A stretch of 62,254 nucleotides of DNA from an uncultured Kiritimatiellota bacterium (lineage in GTDB: Bacteria; Verrucomicrobiota; Kiritimatiellia; RFP12; UBA1067), in assembly GCA_934635045.1 (NCBI GenBank), contig CAKTZA010000013.1, positions 1 through 62,254 of the forward strand, given 5' to 3'. Made by a program: the position numbers and the translations under genes. Position 1 is the stretch's first letter. Each line of letters opens with the position of its first letter. Below the pieces are notes generated by a model. The model was given only the letters and a program-made list of their open reading frames with translations. It did no database searches and had not been told where the DNA came from. Shown piece by piece: positions 41,153 through 51,200 of the stretch.

Positions 41153-43356
41153 TCCCCACCCCCCTTCTTGCCGACGCGCACCTTCACGAACGTCGCCGGC
41201 TCATGCCACTCGCCGCCGCGCCAGCCGACGTTCTCCTGCGTTCGCCCGTCGCGATGGACGAGCATCAGCTTCAGCGCGCCGTCCTTGACGCCCAGCCCCT
41301 CAAGCGGCACCTTGACGACCGCGCGCCAGCCGTCGGCGTTCTTCTGCACGGAGATGACGGACATCGTGACGTCGCTGCGCACGCCAAACGCGCGCGCGCT
41401 GACCGAGCCGCCATCGGCATCGACGGCAAAGTGGAAATACGGACAGGGCGGGGCCGCCGTCGCGAGGAAGACCTCCCAGTGGTCGGACAGCCAGATGTTC
41501 CGGCCCGTCTCCGGCGCGCCCTCCGACCGGAGGCGGAACCAGAGCGCCTCGCCGTCGTTCGCCAGCGTCGCCTCCAGCGGCGCCCCGCCGAACTCGCTCG
41601 CGCCCAGCGTCCGCGCCGTGGCCCAGCCCGTCCCCTCCGGCGAGGCGAGCGAGAGCGGGTCCGCCGAGAGCGGGATCTCGACGGCGCGCGCGGCGTCCGC
41701 CGCCTTCGCCGCCTTCGCGCGATGCCCCTCCATCACCTCGCGGATCTTCGAGACGAGAAGGCGCGACGCCGGATGCGTCGCCTTGCGCTCGGCCGACGCG
41801 AGAGCCGCGAACGCCCGCTTCGCCGCCGGCCTGTCCTTCAGCAGGAACGCCATCTCGTCGACGGGATTCTCGCTCCAGGCGCTCCGCCCGGGGATCCTGA
41901 ACCAGCTGTCGCGGACGATGTCGTAGAAGACGCGCATCTCCGCCGCCGCCTCGCGGAACGCGCGCGAGAAGAACGTGTCGCGCAGCTGCTCGATGTCCGC
42001 CTCGGGATCCCACAGCAGCCGGTTCGTCACCCAGAAGTCGAGCGCCGAGACGTACTCCGCGCCGTTTCGGTGGACCCATTCGGACCCCGTGCGGACGACG
42101 CCCTTCGCGAGCATGATCCGCAGGTCCTTCTGGACCACGTACGAGACCGGGCGCGGGTACGCCGCCCCGCACCCCCAGTACTCGTAGACCGAGAACGCCG
42201 GGCACAGCCGCGACCAGCCCTCCAGCTGGCGCATCGCGGCCGCGTTCGCCGGGTCGTCGAACGGGCGGCGCGCGTCCTTTCCGATCGCGCAGTAGTTGAC
42301 GACGGCGTTCGGGTGGAGCCGGAACGGCGGCGGATCCGTCGTGAACATGTAGGCGAAGGTGTTGAGGCGGAAGTTCGGATACCGCGCGGCGACCTTCGCC
42401 GCCACGCGGTTGAACCAGCGGTAGTAGAGGGCCGTGCAGAAGAGCGTCCGGTCGTCCTCCTTCCGGAGCCGCGTCCCGTCCGGCAGCGGGATCGGCTCCA
42501 GGCAGCCGGGGCAGCAGCACTCCTGGTTCGCGTCCTCGATGCCCAGCCCTGCCGTCTCGCAGGGCTGTCCGCCCTCGATGCGGTCGCGCATGAAGTTCTT
42601 CGCGACCTCATCGACCGCGCCGGGCGACGTGTAGCACGTCCCCGTCGCCCGGTAGCCGCCCTTCATGCGGACGCCGTCCACCATGCAGAAGTACTCGGGA
42701 TGCGTCTCGTGCAGCGCGTCCCACGGGAGGAACTGGCAGATGTTGTGCCCGTACCAGTCGTCGCCGTCGAAGCCGAACGCCTTCCGCCGCGCCGACGAGC
42801 CGACGGCCGAATCGGCCTTGAGGCGCAGGACGTACCGCTCCGTGCGCGGGTCGTTGTAGAAGTAGCCGTTGCTGATCGACCAGGAGCGGGTCGCCATGGC
42901 GGGGATCCGCCGGTAGCCGACGTCACGCGCCGCGAGGTCGGCGCACGGCGTGAAGACGCGGTCGACGCCCTTCGCGCACGACGGCCAGATGACGTCGGTG
43001 TTCCGCTCCAGGAGGTCATATGCGGCAAAGCAGTTGCCGCAGGGCTTCGCGCCGAAGAGCCAGAGGTGGCCGTCCTTCTCGCGCACGGCAAAGCCCTCGG
43101 TCCCCTCCAGCGCCTTCAGGTCGTCGTCGAACGCCCCTTCCGCGAGGCGACGGCCGATGTGGACGCGCGCGCCGGCGGGACGCGCCGACGCCTCCGCGAC
43201 CGGCAGCTTTGCCCCCGTGATCTCCTCCACCCAGTACTGGAGCTCGCCGGCGGCGAAGCGCTCGTTGGCCGTCGGACGGTCCGGCACGACGATCGACGCC
43301 TTCGGCGCACCGCCCGAAACCAGCGTCACCGCGGACAGGAAAAAAGTCGCAACCAT
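41149..43356 (-). CDS. Secreted DUF4838 protein with C-terminal CBM9-like domain (paralogue 1)
   Basis: Exported protein of 735 residues. The N-terminal alpha/beta domain (SIVVPDRPTANERFAAGELQ, then YWVEEITGAKLPVA) is the part shared by DUF4838, GH20 and GH67 proteins. The central region (~140-520) is the DUF4838 barrel with conserved GHNICQFLPWDALHETHPEY, CCCPGC, NYCAIGKD and EYWGCGAAYPRP. The last ~150 residues resemble a CBM9 sandwich (ALWFRLRSEG; DHWEVFLATA; WRAVVKVPLEGLGV). The family is abundant in polysaccharide-degrading Bacteroidetes and PVC bacteria; its activity is not established. It starts 3 bases after the preceding CBM-like gene and overlaps the GH36 start. Confidence 0.82.
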   Translation of the reverse strand: MVATFFLSAVTLVSGGAPKASIVVPDRPTANERFAAGELQYWVEEITGAKLPVAEASARPAGARVHIGRRLAEGAFDDDLKALEGTEGFAVREKDGHLWLFGAKPCGNCFAAYDLLERNTDVIWPSCAKGVDRVFTPCADLAARDVGYRRIPAMATRSWSISNGYFYNDPRTERYVLRLKADSAVGSSARRKAFGFDGDDWYGHNICQFLPWDALHETHPEYFCMVDGVRMKGGYRATGTCYTSPGAVDEVAKNFMRDRIEGGQPCETAGLGIEDANQECCCPGCLEPIPLPDGTRLRKEDDRTLFCTALYYRWFNRVAAKVAARYPNFRLNTFAYMFTTDPPPFRLHPNAVVNYCAIGKDARRPFDDPANAAAMRQLEGWSRLCPAFSVYEYWGCGAAYPRPVSYVVQKDLRIMLAKGVVRTGSEWVHRNGAEYVSALDFWVTNRLLWDPEADIEQLRDTFFSRAFREAAAEMRVFYDIVRDSWFRIPGRSAWSENPVDEMAFLLKDRPAAKRAFAALASAERKATHPASRLLVSKIREVMEGHRAKAAKAADAARAVEIPLSADPLSLASPEGTGWATARTLGASEFGGAPLEATLANDGEALWFRLRSEGAPETGRNIWLSDHWEVFLATAAPPCPYFHFAVDADGGSVSARAFGVRSDVTMSVISVQKNADGWRAVVKVPLEGLGVKDGALKLMLVHRDGRTQENVGWRGGEWHEPATFVKVRVGKKGGGE

Positions 43357-43359
43357 GTC

Positions 43360-44211
43360 TCACTCCCCCTGCGCGACCCGCGTGAAGCGCGCGTAGCTGA
43401 TCGTGGCGTTCTCGGCGTAGAGGCGCAGGACCGTCGTCTCCGGCGGCACGACGAAGTCATGCGCGCCCTCGTCCCACGCCCTCCCCAGGAAGAACGCCGT
43501 CGCAAACGTGCCGTCCGGACAGTCGTCCCTCTGGTCGGTCGACCTGTAGCGCATGACAAGCGCGCGCCCGCCGCGCCCGGCGACCGACGCGCGCATTCGA
43601 TAGGCGAAGCGCACCGTGTCGCCCGGGCGGACGGGTATCCAGTCGCTCCGCACGCTGCCGCCAGCCCCGTTGCCGCCGATGACGAGCCGAAAGCCGCCGG
43701 GCCGGTCGGGGTCGGGCTCGATGCGCCGGTTGGAGCCGGCGCTCCAGCCCGCGAAGCCGCGCGGCCCGAACGCGAAGTCCGGGTTGACGTTGAGCGTCGC
43801 GGGGCTCTCGACCCGCGCGAGCGACACGTTCTCGACGACGAGCCGGTCCCCCGCGTTCGGCTCGCAGAAGGTCACCGTCGCCCGCACGGCGCCGGGCGGC
43901 ACGGTGAACGCGTCGTCGTGGCGCCGCATCCGCGCGCTCAGGACCGACGTGTAGAACGCGCTCCAGTTCGGCGCCTGGCGGACTTCCTTGCCGGCGGCGT
44001 CCGTGAAGCGGACGTCCCACCCGGCGAGCGGCTGCCCGTACTGACGCGCCAGCCACTTGCCGCAGAAGAACAGCTTTTCGTACTGCGGGTAGTTCTCGAT
44101 CACGCGCTCGCCGTCGACCTTCGCGTCGAAGGAGAGATGCCAGCGCTCGTATTCGCCGACCGCCTGGACAAGCGGCGCGACGACGGCCAGGAGGATGCCC
44201 GTCGCGCTCAC
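43360..44211 (-). CDS. Secreted beta-sandwich (carbohydrate-binding-like) protein
   Basis: Protein of 283 residues beginning at a GTG (44211) that overlaps the preceding stop as GTGA; a hydrophobic N-terminus (ATGILLAVVAPLVQAV) suggests export. Two beta-rich halves are visible. The second (LNVNPDFAFGPRGFAGWSAG...GSVRSDWIPVRPGDTVRFAYRM) has the outline of a CBM4/9-like jelly roll: an N-terminal 'NPDF...GW' and a ligand-facing strand set. No catalytic motif is seen, so a binding role is likely. In-frame codons further upstream lie inside the neighbouring gene. Confidence 0.6.
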   Translation of the reverse strand: MSATGILLAVVAPLVQAVGEYERWHLSFDAKVDGERVIENYPQYEKLFFCGKWLARQYGQPLAGWDVRFTDAAGKEVRQAPNWSAFYTSVLSARMRRHDDAFTVPPGAVRATVTFCEPNAGDRLVVENVSLARVESPATLNVNPDFAFGPRGFAGWSAGSNRRIEPDPDRPGGFRLVIGGNGAGGSVRSDWIPVRPGDTVRFAYRMRASVAGRGGRALVMRYRSTDQRDDCPDGTFATAFFLGRAWDEGAHDFVVPPETTVLRLYAENATISYARFTRVAQGE

Positions 44212-44837
44212 TTCGCCTCCTCCAGTCGCACGTCGGCAAGGAGATAGCGCCCCCACGCCGTCTTCCGTCCGTAGGAGACCGTGAACATGAACATCTCCGC
44301 CCCCTCGGGCGCGACGAACGGAAACGCGCAGTCGATCCATTTGCCGACCGGCGGCGGCGCGTCGACGAAGGCGCCCTCGATCCCTCCCTTCCGTCCGTCA
44401 CGCTCCCGGGCGCGGACGACCTTCACTTCCTTCCAGTCGTCGCGGAGGAAGGCAAACGCCGTCGGGAACGCGCAGCCCGTCGAGGGCGCGCAGCCCGCCG
44501 GGCCGAGGCCCACCCCGTCGCCGAGGTTGTGGACTTTCATCTTGAGGACGTACTTCCGTCCGCCAACGACCCTGAACGGACGCGAGTCGGCGATGGCGAT
44601 CCGGCAGACGTAGCCCGTGTAGCCCGCCTGGTTGCGCAGGAGCTCGCCGGAAAACGTCCGGCAGAAGTAGTCGCGGTAGTTGCCCGTCTCGAACCGGTCG
44701 CCGTTGATGAACCAGACGCGCTGGCCGAACTGCTCCTCCTCGGGGACCTGAACCGCAGAAGCCGCAAGACAGGCCGACAGGCCGAGGGCAAGCGTCGCGC
44801 AGATGCGTCCCGTGCGGGGTGTGGCAATTGTGTTCAT
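44208..44837 (-). CDS. Small secreted protein, function unknown
   Basis: Protein of 209 residues with a signal sequence (ICATLALGLSACLAASAVQ), possibly a lipoprotein at LSAC. The mature part is beta-rich (YTGYVCRIAIADSRPFRVVGG; RKYVLKMKVHNLGDG; MFMFTVSYGRKTAWGRYLLADVRLEE), resembling a carbohydrate-binding sandwich and similar in outline to the next gene. The ATG 44837 has GGAG 7 bases upstream. A 23-base segment carrying the ribosome-binding site is duplicated, so an ATG at 44858 also looks initiating. It lies 45 bases after the GntR-type regulator. Confidence 0.55.
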   Translation of the reverse strand: MNTIATPRTGRICATLALGLSACLAASAVQVPEEEQFGQRVWFINGDRFETGNYRDYFCRTFSGELLRNQAGYTGYVCRIAIADSRPFRVVGGRKYVLKMKVHNLGDGVGLGPAGCAPSTGCAFPTAFAFLRDDWKEVKVVRARERDGRKGGIEGAFVDAPPPVGKWIDCAFPFVAPEGAEMFMFTVSYGRKTAWGRYLLADVRLEEAK

Positions 44838-44882
44838 GGCATTTCTCCTTTCGTGCATATGGCATTTGTCCTTTCAAGACGA

Positions 44883-45986
44883 TCAGAAGGTCTCCCCCGA
44901 ACGGAACGCCAGCGACAGGCTTTCGTTCGGAAATTCGCGCTGCCGGCAGAGGTAATCCGAGACCCGGGCCGCGATGACGTCGCCGTCCGCATAGTTGTCC
45001 GCCTCCAGCGTCGTGACGGGGAGGCTGAAGTACGGGCCGGCGCCGCCGTTCGAATAGCAGGCGAAGCCGAGGTCTTCCGGGAGGCGGACGCCCGCAGTCG
45101 CCAAGCCGTGCAAGTAGCCGGTCGCCACGAAGTCGTCCGTGACGAACACGAGGTCGGGCAGCGCGGTCGGGCTCGCGACGCGATCCGTCGCCATCTGGAA
45201 CCCGCAGGCGAAAGCTCCGTCAAAGCGCCGCCTCGCGTCATATCCCCGCGTGAGCGGCGTCAAGAGCGTCTCGACGTCGACTGCGCGCAGGGCCTTCACG
45301 ACATCGCCCAAGAGTCCGTCGAACTGGCAGAACCCGATGATCTCGGCCTTGCGGACGCCCCGTTGCGCGCAACGATCGGCCAATGCCGCCGTCGCCGCAC
45401 GGGACGAGATGCCAAAGCGTCCGACGCATCCGCTCGGCAGGTAGGCGCCTGCGCTGTTGCCCACCACGCAAAAGGGGACGCCCAGCCCGGAGAGGTGCCG
45501 CTCGACGTCTTCAGCCCCATACAGCAGCACGATAAAGTCGATGCCCTGGCTCTGCGTCTGTTCCAGGCCCCGGTAGTCACGTCGACGCGACCTGTCCGCC
45601 AAGGCCATCACCTGACTGACTATGTAGCCGTCCGCCTGCAGCCGGGTGCGGAGCTTGGCCAGGTGCACGCACATCTGGGGATTGATGTCGAGATCCGTCA
45701 TGACGATCAGCACGCGACCGCGCAAGGCCCATCCGCGCGAAGGCGTCACCACAGATCCCAGGCGCGTGCGCCCGACCACCTCGCCCGCGTCGGACAGCCG
45801 ACGGTAGGCCGCGCGGACGGTGCTTTCGCCGATTCCAAGGCTCTCTGCAAGGCCCCGAATCGTCGGCAACCGTTCGCCCGGACGGTAGAGGCCCTGCCGA
45901 ATCGCGTGGGAGATTCCCGTCGCCAGCTGCTCGACGAGCGTTTCCGGGGTTGACAGGTCGACCTGGAACGGGAACCCTTCGGGCAT
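44883..45986 (-). CDS. GntR/LacI-type regulator (winged helix plus sugar-binding domain)
   Basis: Cytoplasmic repressor-type protein of 367 residues. Residues ~10-80 are a GntR winged helix (LVEQLATGISHAIRQGLYRP, then RLPTIRGLAESLGIGESTVR). Residues ~90-350 form a LacI-like periplasmic-binding fold (VLIVMTDLDINPQM; KAEIIGFCQFDGLL; LPDLVFVTDDFVATGYLHG). This is the AraR-like arrangement in which a free sugar relieves repression. The gene lies in the middle of the GH42-to-GH36 operon, 4 bases after a DUF4838 gene, and so probably autoregulates that operon. GGAG is 7 bases before the ATG 45986; in-frame TTG/GTG starts upstream are less likely. Confidence 0.87.
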   Translation of the reverse strand: MPEGFPFQVDLSTPETLVEQLATGISHAIRQGLYRPGERLPTIRGLAESLGIGESTVRAAYRRLSDAGEVVGRTRLGSVVTPSRGWALRGRVLIVMTDLDINPQMCVHLAKLRTRLQADGYIVSQVMALADRSRRRDYRGLEQTQSQGIDFIVLLYGAEDVERHLSGLGVPFCVVGNSAGAYLPSGCVGRFGISSRAATAALADRCAQRGVRKAEIIGFCQFDGLLGDVVKALRAVDVETLLTPLTRGYDARRRFDGAFACGFQMATDRVASPTALPDLVFVTDDFVATGYLHGLATAGVRLPEDLGFACYSNGGAGPYFSLPVTTLEADNYADGDVIAARVSDYLCRQREFPNESLSLAFRSGETF

Positions 45987-45990
45987 CACG

Positions 45991-48273
45991 TCACTCCATT
46001 CCCTCAAGCGCGCACGCGATGAATGCCGAGACGTTGTGGACGCCGAGGCCCTTCCAGCTCGCCCACTCGCTCTTGTCGAGCGCCTTCTGGGCCTGGTGCA
46101 GGAACTGGATGCGCGGCGAGAACGCGCGCGTGATGTCGAACGCGGCGAAGGGAATGACGCAGACCGCGTCCCACGAATCGGCCGTGCGCCGCACCTCGAC
46201 CGTCCATTCCGGCGGGTTTTCGCACAGGTCGTAGCCGGCGTTCGTCACCCGGCGACCCGTCGGATCCACGCCGAGCAGGTAGTACGGCACGGCGGGGTCG
46301 CTGCGGCTCGTCTGCAGGAAGAGCCCCCAGTGCTCGTTCTCCCACAGGGTCTTCGCCGTCTCGGCTTTCGACTGGAAGACGGCCGGATCGTAGCCGGCAT
46401 GGTACTTGACGTAGAGGTTGCGCCCGTCGTGCGCAAGGCGCGCCTCGACCGGCGCCGTCAGACTCTTCACCAGCTTGAACATCGGCAGCAGCTCCCTGTC
46501 GGCGCGAAGGACGAGGGCCTCGCCCCACTCGGCGCCCTCGATCGCCCGGATCGACTCGCCCTTCACGCGCGGGATCGTCGAGCGGCCGCCCTTCACGAAC
46601 GTCTTGCGCGCCTGCGCGAGATTGCGCTCCATGATCTCCTTGATCTTCCCGACAAGGGCCTTCGAGACGGGGTGGTCGGCCTTCGCGTAGGCGTTCGAGA
46701 GCGCCGTGTAGCACGTGAGGCCAAGCTTCTCGTCGCCGAGGAAGTAGTAGCCCGTCAGCCCCACCGCGTTGTCGTAGTAGTAGCTCGGCGAGCTGTCCGC
46801 GTACCACGCCGTGCGCAGGGTGTCGTAGAAGACGCGCATGTCCGCCGCGCCGGCGCGGTACGCCTTGCGCAGGTATTCCTCGCGGCAGTCCTCCAGCGGA
46901 CGGCCGGCGTTCCACAGCAGGCGGCACGTCACCCAGAACTCCATCGCCGAGACGAACGGCGCGTCGCCGCGATGGCCCCATTCGGAATTGACGCACGTCG
47001 TCTTGCGCGCGGCCATGTAGGGAATGTCGACGGCGAGGATCTTCGTGATCGGACGCGGGAACGCCGCGCCGTCCCCCCAGTACTCGAAGAAGCTCAGCTC
47101 GTCGCAGCGCTCGGCCCACTGGTCGAGATAGAGCTTCGCCTTCTTGTTCGTGCCGCCGAAATAGTCCTGCTTCATGTTCTTGAAGATCGGCGCGTACTGC
47201 ACGGCGACGTTTTTCGGCAGCGCGATGGCCGGCGGGCGGCTCGCGTACATGTAGGCGATCGTCTCGATCCGCGTGCCGGGCCGGAGGCGGTCGATCTCCT
47301 CGGCGATGCGGCTGATCCAGAGGAGGAACTGCGTCGAGCGGAAGAGTTCCTCGTCGTCTTCGACCTTCAGGACGCGGCCGTCGGGAAGCGCGAGCGGCGC
47401 AAGGCACTTCGCGCACGTGCAGACGAGATTGTTGTCCTCCGCGCCAATGCCGTACTGGAAGCACGGGATCCCGCCGTCGATGCGCTCGCGCACGAAGTTC
47501 TTCGCGTACTCCGCCGCGCCTTCCATCGACGACCAGCAGGCGTTGCCGTCGAACCCGCCCGTCTGGCGCTTGCGCACACCGTTCTGTTCGGCGTAGAATT
47601 CGGGATGCGTCTTGCCATAGCGCTCCCAGGGCAGGTATTTCAGCGTGTTGTGGCACTCGGACCCGTCCATCTCGATCCCGACCGTCTTGAGCGGACAGTC
47701 GAGGTCCGACGCATACGCGCGGTTGCGCAGGAAGTGGTAGAAGTCGCGGGCGTCGTGGTCATGCATGAACGCGCGGCGCGCGATCGTCGGCTTCTCGCGA
47801 TAGCCCGTCTGCCGGACGACAAGATCCCTCGTCGGCGTGAAGATGCGGTCGAAGCCTTGCTCCCGGCAGGGCCAGATGATGTCGCTCGCCCGTTCAAGGA
47901 TGTCGTAGCAGCCGAAGAGCGCGCCGACGCCCATGCCGCCGAAGACGTAGAGGTCGCCGTCCCTCTCGCGGACGGCAAAGCCCTGCGACGCGCCGAGCCA
48001 GGCCGCGTCGTCGGGAAAGGCCGCCTCGGCGAGCGCGCGCCCGACGAAGACGCGCGGCGGCGGAACGTCCGCCGCGTCCGTCACGACCGGCAGGTCCGCG
48101 CCCGTGATCTCGCGCGTCCAGTATTGAAGCTGCCCCGCCGCGAATTCGGCCGGCGCGTCGTCCGCCCGCACGACCACCGTGGCAACGGCCTTGCCGTCCT
48201 GCACCAGGGCCACGTCGGCACGCGCGACAAGCGCCGCGCCGCTGCAGATGCCCATGACGATCAGTCTTCTCAT
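45991..48273 (-). CDS. Secreted DUF4838 protein with C-terminal CBM9-like domain (paralogue 2)
   Basis: Exported protein of 760 residues; signal peptide MRRLIVMGICSGAALVARA. It has the same plan as the gene at 41149-43356: N-terminal domain (PAEFAAGQLQYWTREITGAD), DUF4838 barrel (CHNTLKYLPWERYGKTHPEF; CTCAKCLAPLALPDGRVL; QYAPIFKNM; FEYWGDGAAFPRP; NSEWGHRGDAPFVSAMEFW), and a C-terminal CBM9-like part (NLYVKYHAGYDP; EHWGLFLQTSRS; WDAVCVIPFAAFDI). Cysteine-rich CTCAKC/CCCPGC loops are shared by both copies. AAGGA is 9 bases upstream of the ATG. The two copies probably act on different linkages or stages of one glycan. Confidence 0.83.
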   Translation of the reverse strand: MRRLIVMGICSGAALVARADVALVQDGKAVATVVVRADDAPAEFAAGQLQYWTREITGADLPVVTDAADVPPPRVFVGRALAEAAFPDDAAWLGASQGFAVRERDGDLYVFGGMGVGALFGCYDILERASDIIWPCREQGFDRIFTPTRDLVVRQTGYREKPTIARRAFMHDHDARDFYHFLRNRAYASDLDCPLKTVGIEMDGSECHNTLKYLPWERYGKTHPEFYAEQNGVRKRQTGGFDGNACWSSMEGAAEYAKNFVRERIDGGIPCFQYGIGAEDNNLVCTCAKCLAPLALPDGRVLKVEDDEELFRSTQFLLWISRIAEEIDRLRPGTRIETIAYMYASRPPAIALPKNVAVQYAPIFKNMKQDYFGGTNKKAKLYLDQWAERCDELSFFEYWGDGAAFPRPITKILAVDIPYMAARKTTCVNSEWGHRGDAPFVSAMEFWVTCRLLWNAGRPLEDCREEYLRKAYRAGAADMRVFYDTLRTAWYADSSPSYYYDNAVGLTGYYFLGDEKLGLTCYTALSNAYAKADHPVSKALVGKIKEIMERNLAQARKTFVKGGRSTIPRVKGESIRAIEGAEWGEALVLRADRELLPMFKLVKSLTAPVEARLAHDGRNLYVKYHAGYDPAVFQSKAETAKTLWENEHWGLFLQTSRSDPAVPYYLLGVDPTGRRVTNAGYDLCENPPEWTVEVRRTADSWDAVCVIPFAAFDITRAFSPRIQFLHQAQKALDKSEWASWKGLGVHNVSAFIACALEGME

Positions 48274-48296
48274 CACTCGCGATCCTTCTTTGCCCG

Positions 48297-51200
48297 TCAG
48301 CGCACAAGCAGGAGCAGTCCCTGCACGAACCCCAGCCTCAGAATCTCAGCCCGGCCCGTTGCCGCCACGTCTTCGCCGGACGCCTCGCAATAGCCGAACG
48401 CGACGTCGGCGCCCGCCACCGCCGGGAACGACACGTCCTGCGGCGTCTCGACAGGGCCTTCCAGCGACACGACCGTCTCGCCGCCAACCCTGACCCTGAA
48501 CGTGCCGTTTCCAAGGATGCGAACCTTGACGGACACGGATTCCGGCAACGCCACACCCGTCCGCCACCGGCCCCCGACCGAAGTGCCGGACGGCAGAAGA
48601 AGCGACCGCGCCTCACCTTCGACGACCGTCGGCGAAGCCGACGCCACGGAAAAGCGACCGTTGCGCAGGAGATCCCGCGAATACTCCCGAAGCCAGTCGT
48701 ACTCGACCGCACCGATGTCGGGCGTGCCGTTGCAGACGCGCTGTCCGCCCCGCGCGTCACGTGCGGCGAGCAGACTGGCGTCCGCCGGATCGTCGGCCCC
48801 CGCCCCGTCCACGACGACGCTCTGCGCGGACTGCGGACGAAAGTCCGTATCCACGGCAATCGCCGCCTCGTTCGTGACCAGGCAGTCGACTCGCCCGTAC
48901 CGCTCGCAGCCAGACAGGAACACGCAGTTCGTGAACGTCATCTCGTTTCCGTGCCAGCCGACCTTCCCCATCAGCAGGGAGTCGACGCACTCGTAATGCC
49001 CGCCCTCAAGGTTGAAGGACGAGCCCGGCCCGAACGTGCAGCTGCGGCAGCCGTACAGGTTCGAGGCCGAGCCGCCCTTCACCAGGCACCCCAGGAGGCG
49101 CGACTTGTGCGTCACTGACGCGGAATCCGCGACGTTGCCGTCGAAGAGGCAGCCAATGCACGTCGTGTCCGAAGAGACGGTCTGCATCTGGCCGAAGTTG
49201 TTGGTGACGATGCAGTTCTCGAGCGTCACGGCGTCGCGAGACGACCAAAGGGCATGGAAGGCCGCGCCGCTGACGAGCTCGTTCCCGTCCTGGCCGGCAG
49301 ACGGGTCGTAGCGCGTCCGCCCGCCCGTCAGCGTGAAGCCGCGCAGGGCCACCGCCCCGTTGCTCGCGGTGGCGCTCTGGACGCGGACGCACGAGACGGC
49401 ATCCTCGCCGCGTCCGTGCGCGTCCGCGTCCGCCGTCGTCGCGGCCGCGCCCAGAATGACGGTCGCCTCCGGCCCGTCCGTCGACGCGAGCGTCGTGCCG
49501 GGCCTAATGAAGGCCCGGCACCTCGGCAAGCCGGTGGCGGCAGGGTCGCCGCCGCCCCGGTCGGTCACGCCCTCCCCGTAGACGCCCGGCAGGGCGTAGA
49601 GGGTATCGCCTTTCACGCACTTGCGCATGCCGCACACAAGCGTCTTCACGGCCGTCTCCCGCGTGAAGCCCGTGTTCGCGTCGTTCCCGCCGCAGGCGTC
49701 GGCGTACCACTCGTTCGCGCGCAGGATCTCCAGCTCGACCGGCCCCTCGCCATCCTCGACCGTGTAGGCGAAGACGCCGCCGGGCAGGTCGCGGAAGAGG
49801 TTCGTCACGCCGCCGCAGACGACCGCCGAGGCGTAGCGCGTCCCCGTCTCGGACGGCGCGAGCGTGATCACGGCGCCCGCCGGCAGCGTCACGGACGTCG
49901 CCGTCTCGCCCAGCGTCAGCCCCGTCGCCGCGAGCCCGACCTCCCTTGGCTTGGTCACGGAGACGGCGCGCAGACGCACCGTCTCCATGACCGCGCCGGA
50001 CATCGGCACGCCGTCGCGCCAGGCCACCGGGTCGCCGTTCACGTCGCCGCAGGCGAGCGCCGCCATGACGTCCGTCCAGAGGAGCCAGTCGTCCGAGCCC
50101 TCCGCCGGCACGCGCGCGCCGAACTGCGCCGCGCCGCCCTCGACCGGCCGCACGTCGCCGTCGGCAAGGCTGACGAGGTGGTCCGTCGCGCTCGTGTAGC
50201 CGACGGGCTCGCCGTCCTTCCCGTTCCAGACATGGACGGAGCCATAGTAGACGCCGGCCGTGGCCAGCCGCGCCCGGCCGCAGGCGGAATTGAGCGAGAG
50301 GACGCCGCAGTCGCCCGCCGCGCTCGACTGAAAGGCGAACCACCCGAGCCCGCATCCCGGCCCGTCGACCCGCGTGGACGCGCAACAGGACGTGGCGAGC
50401 GAGCCGCTGCCCGTCACGCGGCAGCGGAAAAGCCACATGTTCCAGGCGGCCCAGCTGCCGTAGCCGGCCCGGCAGTCCGCAAACACGCAGTCCGCCGCGA
50501 CATGCTGCGAAATGCCGTAGTTCGAGCGCTGCGCGCCGATGCCGCCGCCCTGGTTGGTGTAGCGCTGGCCGCCCTCGCTTCCCAGCGTCCGGCCCTTGCG
50601 GAAGGTGAAGCCCTGGATGCTGGCGACGCCGCCGGCGTTGATGCGGAAGGTCACGCACCGGCGCGCGCGGGGACCGCACCCGTCGTCGCTTTCCGGGTCA
50701 AGCTCGCCCTCGATCACCGTCACGCCCGCGCCGCCCGTCGACTTGATGAGCACGCTCTGGTCGCCCTCGACGAAGACGCGCGAGCGGAAGTTGTCCGCGT
50801 CGCCCTCATACCCGCCCTTGTCGTAGACGCCCGGACTGACGAGCACGATCGCGTTCTGGCCCCTGTGATTCTGGTAGAGGTAGTCGATGGCGTACTGGAT
50901 CGTCCCGAACGGCGCCGACTCGCCGCCTGCCGACGCGACGTCCGTGCCGTTCGTCGCGACATGGACGACTTTCGCGGCGTAGACGGCCCTGTTCGTGACG
51001 ACGACGTCGCGGTCGCCCGGCGGCGTCATCAGGTAGGTGCCGTCCATCCGGGAGAGGCGGACGGTCGGGAACGTGGCGTTGAGTCCGTTGTAGATGCTGT
51101 TCTGGGACTTCCGCGCGTTCAGGTAGGTGTCGCGCGGCACCGACGTCCCGTACCACTGGAAGACCTTGCCGTCCGGCACAACGGGCCGCACGAGCATCTG